A stretch of DNA of 64,000 nt, taken from positions 43,645,469 to 43,709,468 of the forward strand of contig OZ020485.1 of the NCBI GenBank assembly GCA_963971405.1, written 5' to 3'. The translations under genes and the position numbers were made by a program. This stretch comes from Psococerastis gibbosa. Taxonomy: Eukaryota > Arthropoda > Insecta > Psocodea > Psocidae. Of this stretch, positions 24,201 to 35,334 are shown one piece after another. Every line of letters begins with the position of its first letter. Within the stretch, counting starts at the first letter, position 1. The notes under the pieces are model-generated. The model worked only from the letters and a program-made list of their open reading frames with translations. It searched no databases and had not been told where the DNA came from.

Positions 24201-27200
24201 AAACCAATCTAAATTGCTCGAAGAAATGATTTCTTGCAAGGTTGATGCCATTTTAATCAAAGTAGCTACTCTGGGACTGATGCCTCACATCCATTTAGGT
24301 AGGACTCTTCTAACGAGACATTGTCTGGGGTAATAATTTAAATATACTTAGGTTAGGCGTAGATCGTGGGTTCGAATCCCGCCAAGCCCAGTTTTCCTAT
24401 ATTCTCTAATTTCGGTTATAACTAGGAGGTTTACTCTTCAACCAAAGTTAATTTAATGTCAGTGTTATACATACCATATAAATATAAATGTGTAAAGCAT
24501 TGCCTTTATGGCATTTAAGACTTGTTTGGTTAGATAGTTGTGTAGCTATAATATTGATGCATAATTTAGGCATAATTATTTGATTTTCAGGTAAGAATAT
24601 CAAGGATATCCAGAGTACAATGACTAACCTCAACCGGATGTATGGCTCGAACATTTGCGGTGAAGGTGGGGAATATGAAACGTTCGTTATGAATTGTCCA
24701 CTCTACCACAGGTTATAGCATGTTCTTTGCTCTCTTCTGAACTTAGGTTATCTAAAACTAGGCTTGCCCATGGGGTGAAGTTTTCTACAATAGTATGTGT
24801 ATCTAACTCAGCCAAAGGCATCTATTCCCCCCTATTATTCACTCGAATCTTAGTCCAATATTCGATCCAATAAACATAGGTCAAAGATAATTTGAAAATG
24901 GAATACCTAAATTCAGATTCAAATCGTCTACTTCAACACGAACACTCCAAATATTTCGATGATATATATATTAGAGTGTCTAGTCAGAGCCATTCAGGGT
25001 TTTATATTTCTAACAGTTGTCAGAAATAATCTTACTTTTTAAGAGCCATTCAACACGTTTAAATTGCATACCATTTACGCCCCAACGGTTCAACCTCACC
25101 CCATCTAACATAGCACGATCAAGATGAGCACTTCAAATTGCAAAAATTCGTGCTTAACTGAATTTTTTTAAAGCCCTACAATATTTTAGGTAAAATAATA
25201 AAAGTAACACCAATTACATGTGCGCTAAAATATATATATAAATAAATAAATAAGGACTTTTTTGTTCTATTACTAAGCCAACCTAGCGGAGTTAGGGCTT
25301 AAAAGCCCTCTCTTACACTTGACTAGGAAGACCCGGGACCGCCTGCTTTACATGCCCTCCGAAGCATGGCCAGAAAATGTAGCCAGTGTGGGACTCGAAC
25401 CAACAACCTTTTGGGTGAAAGTCAGAGTCCGTACCACTACTCTACATGTCTTGACCGATATACCGTATATATATTTATTGTTATTTAAAAAACGTTCTAC
25501 CAATTAGGGAAGTGTTTAATAAATAATAATAAAACGTGTTTTAGTTTTTTTCAATCTTTTACTTTTCTTAAAGATAATTACAATACTTACCATATAGGAA
25601 ATATAGGATAAAAAATGGCGGATGACAATACCCGGGTATATAGTGCCTTAGTAGTAACAATGTCTTCTCACCCGCAGAGACTCCCCTTCTTCTTCCAATA
25701 CCCCATGATCCCCATGCTCGAACTGAACCATCTGTTGAAAACTTTGGCCCCGAATTAATTACTTCCAGAATATTCAAACCGGTAATGCCACCTCTCTAGC
25801 TTATGTTACGTCTTAGCTAACGTTCCCAATGCATAAAATGGGACCAGTTTCCAACTGTTCTAGGGGTAAAACTAGTTTCTCTTTTTTAGAAAAATCGTGC
25901 TGGATACAGCGGAAATTCAAAGTGATGCCACTTCGGGACATTTTCGTTTGAATGAAGTTCACTTGGAAGATAATTTTCCTTCGGAGAAAACACCATCTGA
26001 TACATGGAGTGAGCGGCAACTCTCTGTTCGCAATATCTTACCGAAAGCGGATGATTATATTGCAGAATGCTTGGCAGATATTCCTCTTGTAAGTTCGTCA
26101 AATTGAAGTTTTTCATGAACATTACAAGTTTAATTACATCGTGAGTGTAGAAACATTATCAATGAACTTTATACCAACAACTTATGCTTTTTCTGCAGGT
26201 AGGAAGAGAAGACGTATATTGTGATCCTGACCTTGAGACCCTTTCAACCGAAATGTGCAACGTCAGCATCAGGATGGAGGCTAGTTCTAGCTGGTATAGT
26301 GGGAGCGTTCTTGCGGCAAATATTGACGAAGCAATCACAGTTTTAAAAGGTAACTGTTAGAAAAGTGAGAGACGTGAAAAGTGAAAGTACGGCTTAAAAC
26401 AACCCTGTAAGGCTATTCGGGATTACCCAGTTAAGTTCGTCTATATAATGGCAGTTAGGTACATGCGAAGGTCTACACATCAAATCGTACATTTAGAACG
26501 CGCTCGTTTTTGTTCTTTACTTGTCGCTTAGCATACCTACTATATCGTAGCACGTAATCTTTATATCGGAAATAAGGCACCAAAAAAAAAACTGAATCCG
26601 GTAGGACTCGAGTCCACGATCTACGCCTTACCTGGGAATAGTGTTAACCACTACACTACAGAATCGTATTTCGGCTATTTCGGACATGACCTTAAATTCT
26701 TCTTCAACCAAAAGACATTTAGTCTTTGATGACCGTTAAGCCTACTGAATTGTCATGTAATTCCTCAGACTAAGAGGTCAGGGTGAGGTACTATGTAACA
26801 CTTAACCCTTACTTAACTTAAATACGTTATAGAAAGAGAATAGGAAACTTACCCCAAAGAACAGCAAGATGTTGACATATACTGGAGATGCTCTGACCTG
26901 CCCTGTAGCTGGTACAATCCGAATCTACGTCCTCTGGATTTCTTCGGTCCTTCCGAGCCTGCCGCCATTCCGCTTCTGACTCCCCTATCCAATGGTAACC
27001 TACTTAAGCGGCCCCTGCACGGTCATCAGCGTACACTTCATGCCAATATAGATATTATAGTTTTATTTATTTATGCTACCTTCCCCCAGCGAATCGAGTC
27101 CCAGTACGAGTATTAGGTGCTGGGTGGTTGTGATTCTATATTGTATGTCACGTGTCGGAGGTAGGTGAGACACCGAGCAGTCCACCCGGGCTTGCCTTCT

Positions 27201-30200
27201 AACATTTTTACAAGCAAGAATGATAGGTACACCAATACCGTTGCCGTTGCAGCTGGATTGAAAGGCAAGGGGATGACGTTGAGCAATGTGGTATGCACCA
27301 ACTTATGGTTGAGAGACATGGGAGAGTTCGCAGCTAAAAATCAAGCTTATGTGAGAGGCATGGATGGAGTCTCGCCAGCGAGAGCTTGTGTCGCCGTTCC
27401 TTTGCCACCAGAGACTCCTATTTTGCTGGAGGTACTGGCACACCCCACGAAAACGGTAATAAAATGTATTTACTGCATTATGCATGCACTGGAGAGTGTC
27501 TGATAGGCTCTTTGCGCAAGTAAAAAGCGTAAAATAATCAATTTGGAAGGCTACACTTTGGACCAACTTACATTGAAATTCAGAAACATATGATTACGAA
27601 ATTTGCATAAGTTACATTATGTTGACACTAAATAGCCAGTGGTACCTCATCTAAACATGTTGATTTCTATAAGTTTATGTTGTTCGACACTTTATTGAAA
27701 ATATTTTGACACAATGATAAGATTTAAAAATGCTAATTCATTATTTAATTTAGGAGAGATGTCATGTTCAGGGTTATAGCCATTGGGCACCTGCAAACAT
27801 TGGGCCTTACAGTCAAAGTGGGAAGGTGAGTTTTTTTTTTTTTTTTTAAGATAAATCGCATGCAAGTAATTTAATGAATGTATCCGATTGACCTCTTCAG
27901 TCGCCTCTGTAGGTTAGTACCCGTCTTGAGTTACGACACGTCCCCGATCGCATGGCGTGTAAAGACTCGCACAAGTGCAAGCACGTTACCACCTGGCCAT
28001 CGAAGTCGATAATAAATTTATTCTTGTTGTTGGCCCGTCAGGCTGATTTAATACAACCTATAAAATGCCGTTTTGTTTTTAAGGTTGGCAACGTCATTAT
28101 TCTAGCCGGACAAATCCCTCTGGTCCCTGGTAGCATGACTTTGCTAAACGCTCCTCTTGCGCATCAGATCCGCTTAGCCATGCGTCATGCAGAAAGGGTC
28201 CTCAAAATCTCCAAAGCATCTTTAAAGCACGTTGTTCAAGCATCAGTGTACGTGGTTTCAGAAAAAAACGTGGCTCTAGCCGTGAAAATGGTCAAAGCGA
28301 TATTGCAGGGTATCCAGACACAAGTGGTTGGCATTGTGGTGTCTACTTTGCCCCGTAACGCCGATGTTGAAATACAATTAATAGCTGCTGCTGGCCATAA
28401 AAGATCTAGTAAGTTTTGATTTATTAAAGCCCCCCCCCCCCCTCATACGTCAGGACATGTAGAGTAATGGACAGTGGTATACGGACTTGTTTTCAATTTG
28501 ACTGGACGCCTTCAAATCTTGAAATCGTTGATTTGTCATAAAATTATCGTAGATAATAATAAGGGCGTTCTGTCACATGTGATTCCATTCCTCTGCGACC
28601 AATATTAACTGAGATATGATTTTTTTTAAGATTTTGAGTGGCCGCCACCTTGTAGCACAACGGCGGACCTGGTTAACAAACTCGATCAAGACATTTGTAT
28701 GATACATTTTTCTGTCAAGTTTCATCAAAATTGGATATTATCTACGGAAGTTACAGTGTTTCCTGAAATCGATACATACATTCATACATAATATAGTATA
28801 TATGTAACATTTTGAATGGGGGGTGGTTTTAGGCTCGGGGGTCATGAAACGAAAAGGTACGAAGAAATTTTCCGGAAGTTGAACACGGGTCGCCGTCTCA
28901 ATATGTAGAGGAAATCTCCCTAAAATACAAATATTTTTGGTGGGAAGCGTATGTCCCATCTCTCCTACATAGAACTGTCAAGACATGTAGCGTAGTGGTA
29001 CGGACTCTGACTTTCACCCAAAAGGTTGTTGGTTCGAGTCCCACACTGGCTACATTTTCTGGCCATGCTTCGGAGGGCATGTAAAGCAGGCGGTCCCGGG
29101 TCTTCCTAGTTGAGTGTAAGAGAGAGCTTTATAGCCCTAACTCCGCTAGGTTGGCTTAGTAATAGAAACAACAAAAAGTCTTTATTTATTATTTATTTAT
29201 AACTGTATACTGCAAGGTTCTTTTCCCCTCTGACTGTCTGTTAATTTTTATTTATTAATTTTTTCAGGCCGAAAAATTTCAACATTCGCCCTATCCACGA
29301 TGCAGTTTCATATAAGCAGTACGTTTGGCAACAGTGGAACCGTAATTACTGGCTGGCTCACTCCAGGTAAATGAAAATATTTATGCCCTTATGTCAGACC
29401 CTGTAAGAATGAAAACCATTCTGTGCTCAATTCATAGCTGAATTCTATTTTAACGTCCAACCATCATATATATACATACAAAATTCGCCCACATGGAAAA
29501 TAAAGACAATTTTCTTTCTTCTTTCTCCTTACTACAAAAATTTACTGAACACAGCTGCCATAGTCGCCAGACTGGATTTGTTGGCAATCTTTTAAGTGAC
29601 TGAAGTCAAAGGAAATGTTAGGCACTTCCAAATGTAATTATATTGTAATTTGTATACCTACTTGAAGATAAAAGGAAGTTATTATTATTATTACTTGTTT
29701 ACAATTACATGCTATCTATCTATTATCTTTTTTATTGGCTATTTACAATAAACGAAAATTAGTTTTTCAATTGGTCGAGAACTTTTCGTGCACCACATTA
29801 TAAGGGGTTTTTCTTTTTTGTTTTTCTGTCTCTTATTAGTTTCACGGAACAACCCCTGCACCAAAACTAAAGAAATCATCGTAGTACATATCGTCCTCGA
29901 TCAATTGACAAGATCAAATCTATATAATTTAAAGTATTCAATTACAAAAAAAAGAAGCCAAACTAATTTGAGGGTATCCAGGAGTGGCCCATATCAACAG
30001 TCAGCTTTCTTTTAAGCCTAATTGCTTGTAAATATTAACCTTTTGACTTCGTTTTAGATGGAATGAAAGAATTGAGCTGTGATGATCTACGATCCTTTTT
30101 AAGTCAATGCATTACCAATGTACAATGTGGATCTAGAGCCATTACCTTCCGAGTATTTTACCGCCACGATGTTCCAAATTTGGGAGGTAAGGTAATTTCT

Positions 30201-30326
30201 GCTCTCCGTGAACTCAACGCAATGGAATATGCCTCTATTGTACCCGTTATCTGCTGTGAGAGTATGCAACAAGTTATCACGGTTGTAGGGTTGTCATTGG
30301 ATGATGAAAATATAACTCCATCTTAG
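21266..30326 (+). CDS. DPH6: Diphthine-ammonia ligase with RidA-like domains
   Basis: Eleven coding exons: 21266-21383, 22414-22562, 24046-24298, 24591-24711, 25890-26088, 26199-26349, 27253-27455, 27754-27825, 28084-28408, 29268-29366 and 30058-30326. All joins keep frame at GT-AG sites and give 652 residues. The N-terminal third is the ATP-pyrophosphatase (PP-loop) domain: SGGKDS at residues 8-13, YQTVGHEA, SDYQRLRVENVC, and CGEGGEYET. It catalyses the last, ATP-dependent amidation of diphthine to diphthamide on elongation factor 2 in the cytosol. Two YjgF/RidA-like domains follow (exons 6-7 with GLKGKGMTLSNVVCTNLWLRDM, and exons 8-9 with NIGPYSQSGK and AGQIPLVPGSMT), as known for fungal and many invertebrate DPH6 proteins; the human protein lacks them. 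The last two exons are a C-terminal extension. Introns carry A, D and E repeats, SINEs and a hAT-like MITE. Confidence 0.93.
21430..21825. mobile_element. hAT-like MITE in DPH6 intron 1
   Basis: Left 'ttggttcccaaccggtagtc' and right 'cactggttgggaacctaa' form inverted ends. The interior has 'ggtggtccgcagcgacacc' and 'gtggtccgcagac', typical of this MITE type (compare 63604-63927). Target duplication not clear. Confidence 0.5.
22742..22891. mobile_element. Short family A-related MITE, modules in swapped order
   Basis: Ends GGCGAGGTTTCCACC and GGTGGATACCCCGCC, flanked by TTA and TAA. Here the 'tttccaccgacctc..attgcagaatgcaaa' module is outermost and the 'gtggtagcagacattcaag' module is inside. 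In the long copies the order is reversed. Non-coding, within DPH6 intron 2. Confidence 0.65.
23092..23676. mobile_element. Family E TIR element, copy 2, with nested MITE
   Basis: Ends TGCGTATTTTGTTACATGAA and TTCGTGTAGCAAAATATGCC resemble those of the element at 13242-13958, and the inner block 'ttagaagttggcccaatcag' is shared. It is split by a younger foldback at 23212-23481. Confidence 0.6.
23212..23481. mobile_element. Foldback MITE with TAA target duplication
   Basis: Arms of roughly 125 bases are near-perfect complements (GGCGGGTATTCCATCGG... and ...GGTGGAATACCCGCC), flanked by TAA on both sides (23209-23211, 23482-23484). The ends and 3-bp duplication suggest a PIF/Harbinger-like (Tourist-type) MITE. 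It is nested in a family E element in DPH6 intron 2. Confidence 0.75.
23740..23985 (+). repeat. Family D repeat, copy 1
   Basis: Contains 'tttctgctttaagcaaccct', 'agggcagactctttcacctc' and 'gttgactgaccgaacc'. The same words return in reverse complement at 59683-59885, inside DDA1. A short piece lies near 15790-15860. It may be another SINE-like family, but no clear box A/B pair was confirmed. Confidence 0.55.
24351..24478 (+). mobile_element. S2 SINE (tRNA-derived), copy a
   Basis: Starts 'ggttaggcgtagatcgtggg', has a perfect box B 'GGTTCGAATCCCGCC', then the family body 'ctaatttcggttataact', 'accaaagttaat' and the tail 'ccatataaatataaatg'. The 5' end with box A is missing compared with the copy at 39351. 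It lies in DPH6 intron 3. Confidence 0.65.
25239..25456 (-). mobile_element. S1 SINE, copy b
   Basis: Minus-strand copy with box B 'GGTTCGAGTCCCACAC' and the body words shared by all S1 copies; the 3' tail is TTTA-rich (25229-25250 on the plus strand as aaataaataaata). Full length and well preserved, within DPH6 intron 4. Confidence 0.75.
26594..26676 (-). mobile_element. S2-like tRNA-derived SINE fragment
   Basis: On the minus strand: 'tgtagtgtagtggttaacac' (box A-like), 'ggtaaggcgtagatcgtgg' as in other S2 copies, then 'gactcgagtccta' (box B-like). It is the head of an S2-related SINE, diverged from the others. A functional tRNA gene is unlikely because the arms do not pair cleanly. Confidence 0.5.
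28977..29200 (+). mobile_element. S1 SINE, copy c
   Basis: Full-length plus-strand copy: 'gacatgtagcgtagtggtac' with box A, 'GGTTCGAGTCCCACAC' box B, the family body, and a TTTATTTA tail at 29181-29200. It lies in DPH6 intron 9. This is the clearest S1 copy in the window. Confidence 0.8.
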
Positions 30327-30345
30327 GAGCTGTTAATGAAATATC

Positions 30346-30497
30346 GACTTTTTGTTCTTCTATTACTAAGCCAACCTAGCGCTCTAACACTCAACTAGGA
30401 AGGCCCGGGACCGCCTGCTTTACATTCCCTCCGAAAATGTAGCAGGTGTGGGACTCGAACCAAGAATCTTTCGGGTAAAAGTCGGAGTCTGCACCCA
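30346..30497 (-). mobile_element. S1 SINE just past the DPH6 stop
   Basis: Minus-strand S1 copy with two internal deletions, starting about 20 bases after the DPH6 stop codon. It is probably inside the 3' UTR. Box B 'GGTTCGAGTCCCACAC' is intact on the minus strand. Confidence 0.7.
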
Positions 30498-32412
30498 GTG
30501 TAGGCTAGTGTTTCACAAGTATGTTTGTTATCTCTCCAAGAAGCAGATTGCTTGTACGGCCTAATTTATAGAAAACGTACCATAACTTTAACCATAAAAG
30601 TTAAAACCATATTTAGTTTAGGAAGCATTCATGAGGAACATGTCCGCGGCCGTATAACCTATCCATAGCGTATTGTAAAGTTTACAGGTTTTAACTGTTT
30701 AACTGCCACGTTTAGAGATAAAGTTATGTTCAGTTATCAGGCTTAATGCTAATAAGGCGTGACCAATCCGGCACCCGATTTTACTCAAGACAAGTCGCCA
30801 CGTAGGATTCTTATGAAACCCGTTTCTATAGTATATAAATCCCTTTCACCATGGCAACATGCATACTAAATCTAGATTAACAATATGCGTATACGTGTAT
30901 TCATGAGACAAAGTGGTGTCATTGTTACCGACTGAATGTTTTTTTTTTTTTTTTACATTGTAGTATTATATGGTATATATAACACTGAATGTTTGTATAA
31001 AATGTCATTTTTTTGCATTTGACAGCTGTTACTATTAATGTCTTTGAAATTTTCTCCCTTTTTGGTGGACATACAGTAAGTTTAATCAAAGTCGACGCAC
31101 AAGCAATACAATACAATAATTAGAGTCCCTGACCAGCCAGAGCCGGATCGACCGTGTCAAACAAAATTAGCCACAATTGTACATTATACATTAACATTTG
31201 TACAAAAGCTACTATTATTGGTTTTTTACTGCAACAAAAATTAAGCATGCTATGGAGACTTGTCTTCTTTTCAATATTGAACTTAGTTTTCCCATGAATG
31301 CAGCAGGCTTGTACCCAAAGCGTGGGCAATTTTTCTAGAAATCGCATTTGTAATCTGAATCTAAGTTACAAGATATAGCCTACGTCACTGAAAAAAACCC
31401 ATGACTGCCTTGTTTTGTTGTACAATGTCACTAGGAAAAGGCTTTGGCAGGTTAGCCTGTTTCCGTTTCTTTTCTTACAATTCTATATGCAGCTTCTACT
31501 AGCCTTCTGTAAGTGATGACCAAGATCATAAAGCAATAGTTCTGACCATGGCCGTGCCCAGGGGGTGGTCCAAGGGGTCCGACCCCCCCCCCCCCACCTT
31601 TATTGTTTGAAGAATTGGAATAAATTTATTTGAGTTTGAACACTGGATAGAATGGATTTCATTAATAAATTACGTAAAAATATTTTCGGGATATTTCTTA
31701 TTTGAATTTTATTTTTTATTTTTCTTTAATTTAAAAAAAAAAAAAAAAAAAAATGAGCTCTGCGACAGAAATTAATAATAAAAAAAAGGAAACATGATGG
31801 CAAGAGGTGGCCTACAGCAGATGTTCAGGAGTTAAGCGAAGGCAAAGAAACTTTATGAGTAAGTTAGGTTAGGTCGGGTAAAGTCAGAAACTTGAGATAA
31901 ACGTTTCTATCTATCTATTTTTCTACCGTAGAAAAACTGGAGTTCTATTACTACTTTCCCTTAGGGAGACCGAAACGCAGTGAATACCCCTATTGATATA
32001 TGATTCATCATCTACATCTTAAATGAGCTAAATCTTTATATCTTGCTTTATTAATTCATTAAAAAATAAGAAGTCTGTAAAAAAACGGCTTTTGATGCCT
32101 ACCTATTTCCCACGGACGTACACTGAACTTTTAAGTTTTAACTACCATATAATATATTATATATTTTACCTTGTAGGCTACAATTAATTATTACATGTTT
32201 AACAGTTAAATATTATAATTTTCGCAATTCCATTTATTTACAATAAAAGTAAAGTTCAATATAACGTTAACGCATGAATGGAGTAGAGGGAAACAAGGAT
32301 TTTACATGGGCCTAGATTACAGACATGACACCATTGGAAACCTGATATTGCTATAAATACAACAAGCAAAATACGTTAATTTGGAATAACCTAGAACATC
32401 TAGCAGTCCCCT
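30498..32412. other. Intergenic region between DPH6 and V-ATPase G
   Basis: Holds a T-run with an S2-tail fragment (30941-30990), a C/G-rich repeat fragment 'ggccgtgcccagggggtggt' with a C-run (31550-31600), an A-run (31733-31753), and sequence near 31995-32110 resembling the right flank of the foldback at 51386-51602. The 3' UTR of the minus-strand V-ATPase gene must lie just left of 32413. No further gene was recognised. Confidence 0.5.
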
Positions 32413-35037
32413 TCAATTGGCAATAGTAGGGGCTTGGAAATTCTTATGAAGATCTGGTTTGATATCATACACCAGATTTAGAATTTCGCCAATGACACGA
32501 TCCTGGGTTTTAGTGACGCTCTTGGACATTTCTTCAATTTTTACTTTAGCGTCAGCTTCAATGCGAGCAGCGACATCTTCCTTGCTGCCCATGTGCTTGG
32601 CCTCGAACTCTTTGAACTGCTTCTCCCGCTGAAGCCTGTACTTCTCAATTTCATCCTTAGCTTCTTCCTTTGCTTGCTTCAATCGGCGGGCCTTTCCTAA
32701 AATAAAAGTTTTGTGAATTATTGTATGCCAGGGCCTACACAAGGGAAAGCACCCCAGGAAATATCAAGCCGGATACACTTAGCCAGACTAGCTTTTAACA
32801 GAAAGCCAATGATATTGGAATCTTGTAACATCGACCTAGATAAAAGAAAAATACTTCTCAAAACGAGCTCTTGTACGGAAGTGAAAATGGTGTATTTATG
32901 AACAGAACAAAAAAAAGCGATTGAGATGTGGTGCTATAGAAAAAACTTGAAAATGTCATGGAGAGACCATACAACCAATGGAGACGCACTCCTTAGATCA
33001 AAAGAAAAAAATATCTATTACTGCTGCTACTTCAATAAGAATGGTTAGGGCATATTCTGAGACATGAAGGACTCATCATGAACATCATTGCGTATATGGT
33101 CGAAGGCACCAATCCAATGAAAATGAAAATAACAGATTTTTAAAGTGAACTCCACGAACAAACCCATTTTCTTCTTAATTTACAACTTTGATAGTTATTT
33201 GCAGTAATACACAAAGTCAAATGAGAAACAAATAAATTGGTTGTCTGCAAGTTAGTTGTAAAGTCGGTTTACAGACGATAGTTTAACGTGACAACGCCTA
33301 AATTACTAAATCTTACTTAAATAATATATGGCTGGAAAGAGAAAGCAATGTGGAAAAGCCCTGAAGTATTTTGAATTTTTTAAATAGATAACGCGGCCGA
33401 AAGAGGCCTATTTATGTTTAAAATTGTGCGCACCCCCTCACGTTTCACTTCGCCAAAGTCAAACCCCTTGCTTGATCACCACAAATATTGCATGGCCTGA
33501 AAGTGGAAGAATAAACGAAGACATGGAGATAGGCCTTCTACATCTGTCCAAAAATATGCTTTGAACCTGCGTAACGGATGAATGAATGTACGGATGCGCA
33601 TCGGCATAACACTGTTTCGTATATGCACCCAGTGTTCCAGCCAGTGCTCATCGATTTATTAGACGTTGTCACGAAAATTTGTGTGACGTACAGTAGATTA
33701 ACTGATGACCAAGATCATGTAATAGGCGGAAGTAGGGAACCCACAAATGACGAATAACTGACTTAATATCCAATACATTTAATACATATAAAACTGCGCT
33801 AGCGACTAGCAATTTTACTTCACTTAGCTATATTCTCAACATCGATCCCCCGGACACATGGGACTTGGACGCTGTCTATCCCACCTTGGAAAGCCATGAA
33901 TATCTATTCTATTACCAAGCCAAGCTAGCGGAGTTAGGGCTATAAAGCCGTCTCTTACACTGAACTAGCACAGAACCTTGGGAACGCCTGCTTTATATGC
34001 AGCACGGTCAAGGCCGTAGCCGCAACCCCCCCCCCCCCCGAAATGAAATGGCGTGACACTAGATAGAATCGGATTTTGAGAGGAAAAATAAAAACTACTA
34101 TCTGATATCCAATGAAATTTCTGAAAACACCCCCCCCCCCCCCCCGAAAAAAAATCCTGGCTACGGCCTTGAGCACGGTCAAGAATGTGGGACTCGAATC
34201 AGCAACCCGTCGGGTAAATGTCAGGTCGTACCACTATTACAGAAATAATAGTAACTATTATTTCTCTAGGAAAGACAATGGTGCTTCATATGGGATTGAA
34301 TTTATACAAAACCGTGGTAGTAATCCATAGTCGAGTGAATTGTCGGAGTTATTATAAAGCTTATTTATCATCTGACAACTTTAATGTTTGCGGCCACAGG
34401 ACAAGGAATTGATTTATTTCGGCAAACCAACTCAGCCGTTATTCATTTACAACATAGTTTAAAATCTCTGCCTTAAAACAGACTGATGGAACTTATTATT
34501 ATTTATTTGAATGTTGGACGCAGCATTCAATTTAATACATTCCTTGCACTAAGACACGTGATCTGCTTTTTGAAGAACCACTTTACCATATTGATTGGGT
34601 ATTCTAAGTTTCCAGGGCCCAGTTTATATAGATACCAGTCACCTGATTAGGCAAGCCATGGTGTTACTGTCAACTTGGTACCTACCTACATCCTTGGACT
34701 TAACTAAACATAACATCATAGCAGGTCCAGTGTCTCTTATTTCCAAAATTTGCTAACCACAATATTATAATTCAATATAAAAAATACTGGGTGCTTTCAA
34801 TGAGACCAAACAAATTATTAAATTAGTTTAAGGCGTGAAAATAAATAATATAGGGCACCTCGGGATTCAACGTAGGCTACTTTGACTTCTCATTTTTTTT
34901 GTAAAATGGGCAAACAGAGAAATTTAAACGTTGTTGTTTCAAAAACAGTACTTACGCTTTCTTGCTTCAGAAACTTTCTCTGCAGCTCGCTTTTCAGCAG
35001 CCAAAAGTTGCTGAATTCCTTGAGTTTGACTTGCCAT
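32413..35037 (-). CDS. Vha13: V-type proton ATPase subunit G
   Basis: Two coding exons, 35037-34956 and 32696-32413, joined in phase 1 at GT-AG sites, give 121 residues, the usual length for this subunit. The N-terminus [20 protein letters not shown] and the blocks [18 protein letters not shown] and [12 protein letters not shown] are hallmark conserved sequence. Subunit G is an elongated coiled-coil protein that, with subunit E, forms the peripheral stalks of the V1 sector. It holds the ATP-hydrolysing head against rotation during proton pumping into endosomes, lysosomes and secretory membranes. It is expected to be expressed everywhere. The start codon lies 297 bases from the start codon of PPP1R42 on the other strand, so the promoters probably overlap. 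The 2.3-kb intron holds a LINE fragment and an S1 SINE. Confidence 0.97.
32886..33165 (+). pseudogene. RTE-like LINE C-terminal remnant
   Basis: Broken frames encode a typical RT tail: [19 protein letters not shown], then KEKNIYY, then [19 protein letters not shown]. Stops and frame changes show a decayed copy. It lies in the V-ATPase G intron, antisense to the gene. Confidence 0.65.
33900..34239 (-). mobile_element. S1 SINE, copy e, split by a foldback insertion
   Basis: S1 body words (aagccaagctagcggagttag, then gtgggactcgaatcagcaac) lie on either side of a 161-base insertion at 34011-34171. The SINE was there first and was later interrupted. Confidence 0.7.
34011..34171. mobile_element. 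C/G-run foldback inserted in S1 SINE
   Basis: Ends AGGCCGTAGCC and GGCTACGGCCTTG are inverted copies. Inside each lies a C-run (34026-34039 and 34130-34145). The target AGCACGGTCA is repeated exactly at 34001-34010 and 34172-34181. The 10-base duplication and GGCCGTAGCC ends define a short non-autonomous element. A related short remnant is at 35994-36053. Confidence 0.7.
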
Positions 35038-35334
35038 GATAGAAATCGATGTTCTCTCTCAGTCTCGTGACAACAATTAAAGGGCCTATTTGTAATTAAA
35101 TTTAGTTAGTTGTATTTCCATAAGAGACTCGTGAAAATAATGACGTTGAAAAACACAACACAAGTTTCAGAACGATAAGACCTCGTGATTTGCAATCCTC
35201 CGACAAAATACCCTCGTCGAGTCGTAGTTTCCCGCTCTCGAACTGTCTCCTTGGAAACTTTCAAATTCAGTTTACAAATAATTATTATAATTTCGTTTAT
35301 ATTATTAAAATCCAAAGTTATAATTGACTAAGGA
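35038..35334. promoter_or_regulatory. Bidirectional intergenic region, Vha13 / PPP1R42
   Basis: Only 297 bases separate the two divergent start codons, so both transcription starts and 5' UTRs must fit here. No TATA-type core motif stands out. The role as a shared promoter is inferred from geometry only. Confidence 0.5.

Noticed and set aside
25319-25507. Open frame with 'ASVGLEPTTFWV' as a gene
   Set aside because: It lies wholly in an S1 SINE; the same words occur in another copy at 28898-29080 on the opposite strand.
26832-26994. Obligatory DPH6 exon in intron 6
   Set aside because: Joining exon 6 directly to 27253 restores the continuous RidA-like helix (ITVLK-A-GLKGKG), so the segment is not needed.
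29010-29055. Functional tRNA gene from the GGTTCGAGTCC motif
   Set aside because: The motif is part of a dispersed SINE head, the stems do not pair as a full tRNA, and many copies exist in the window.
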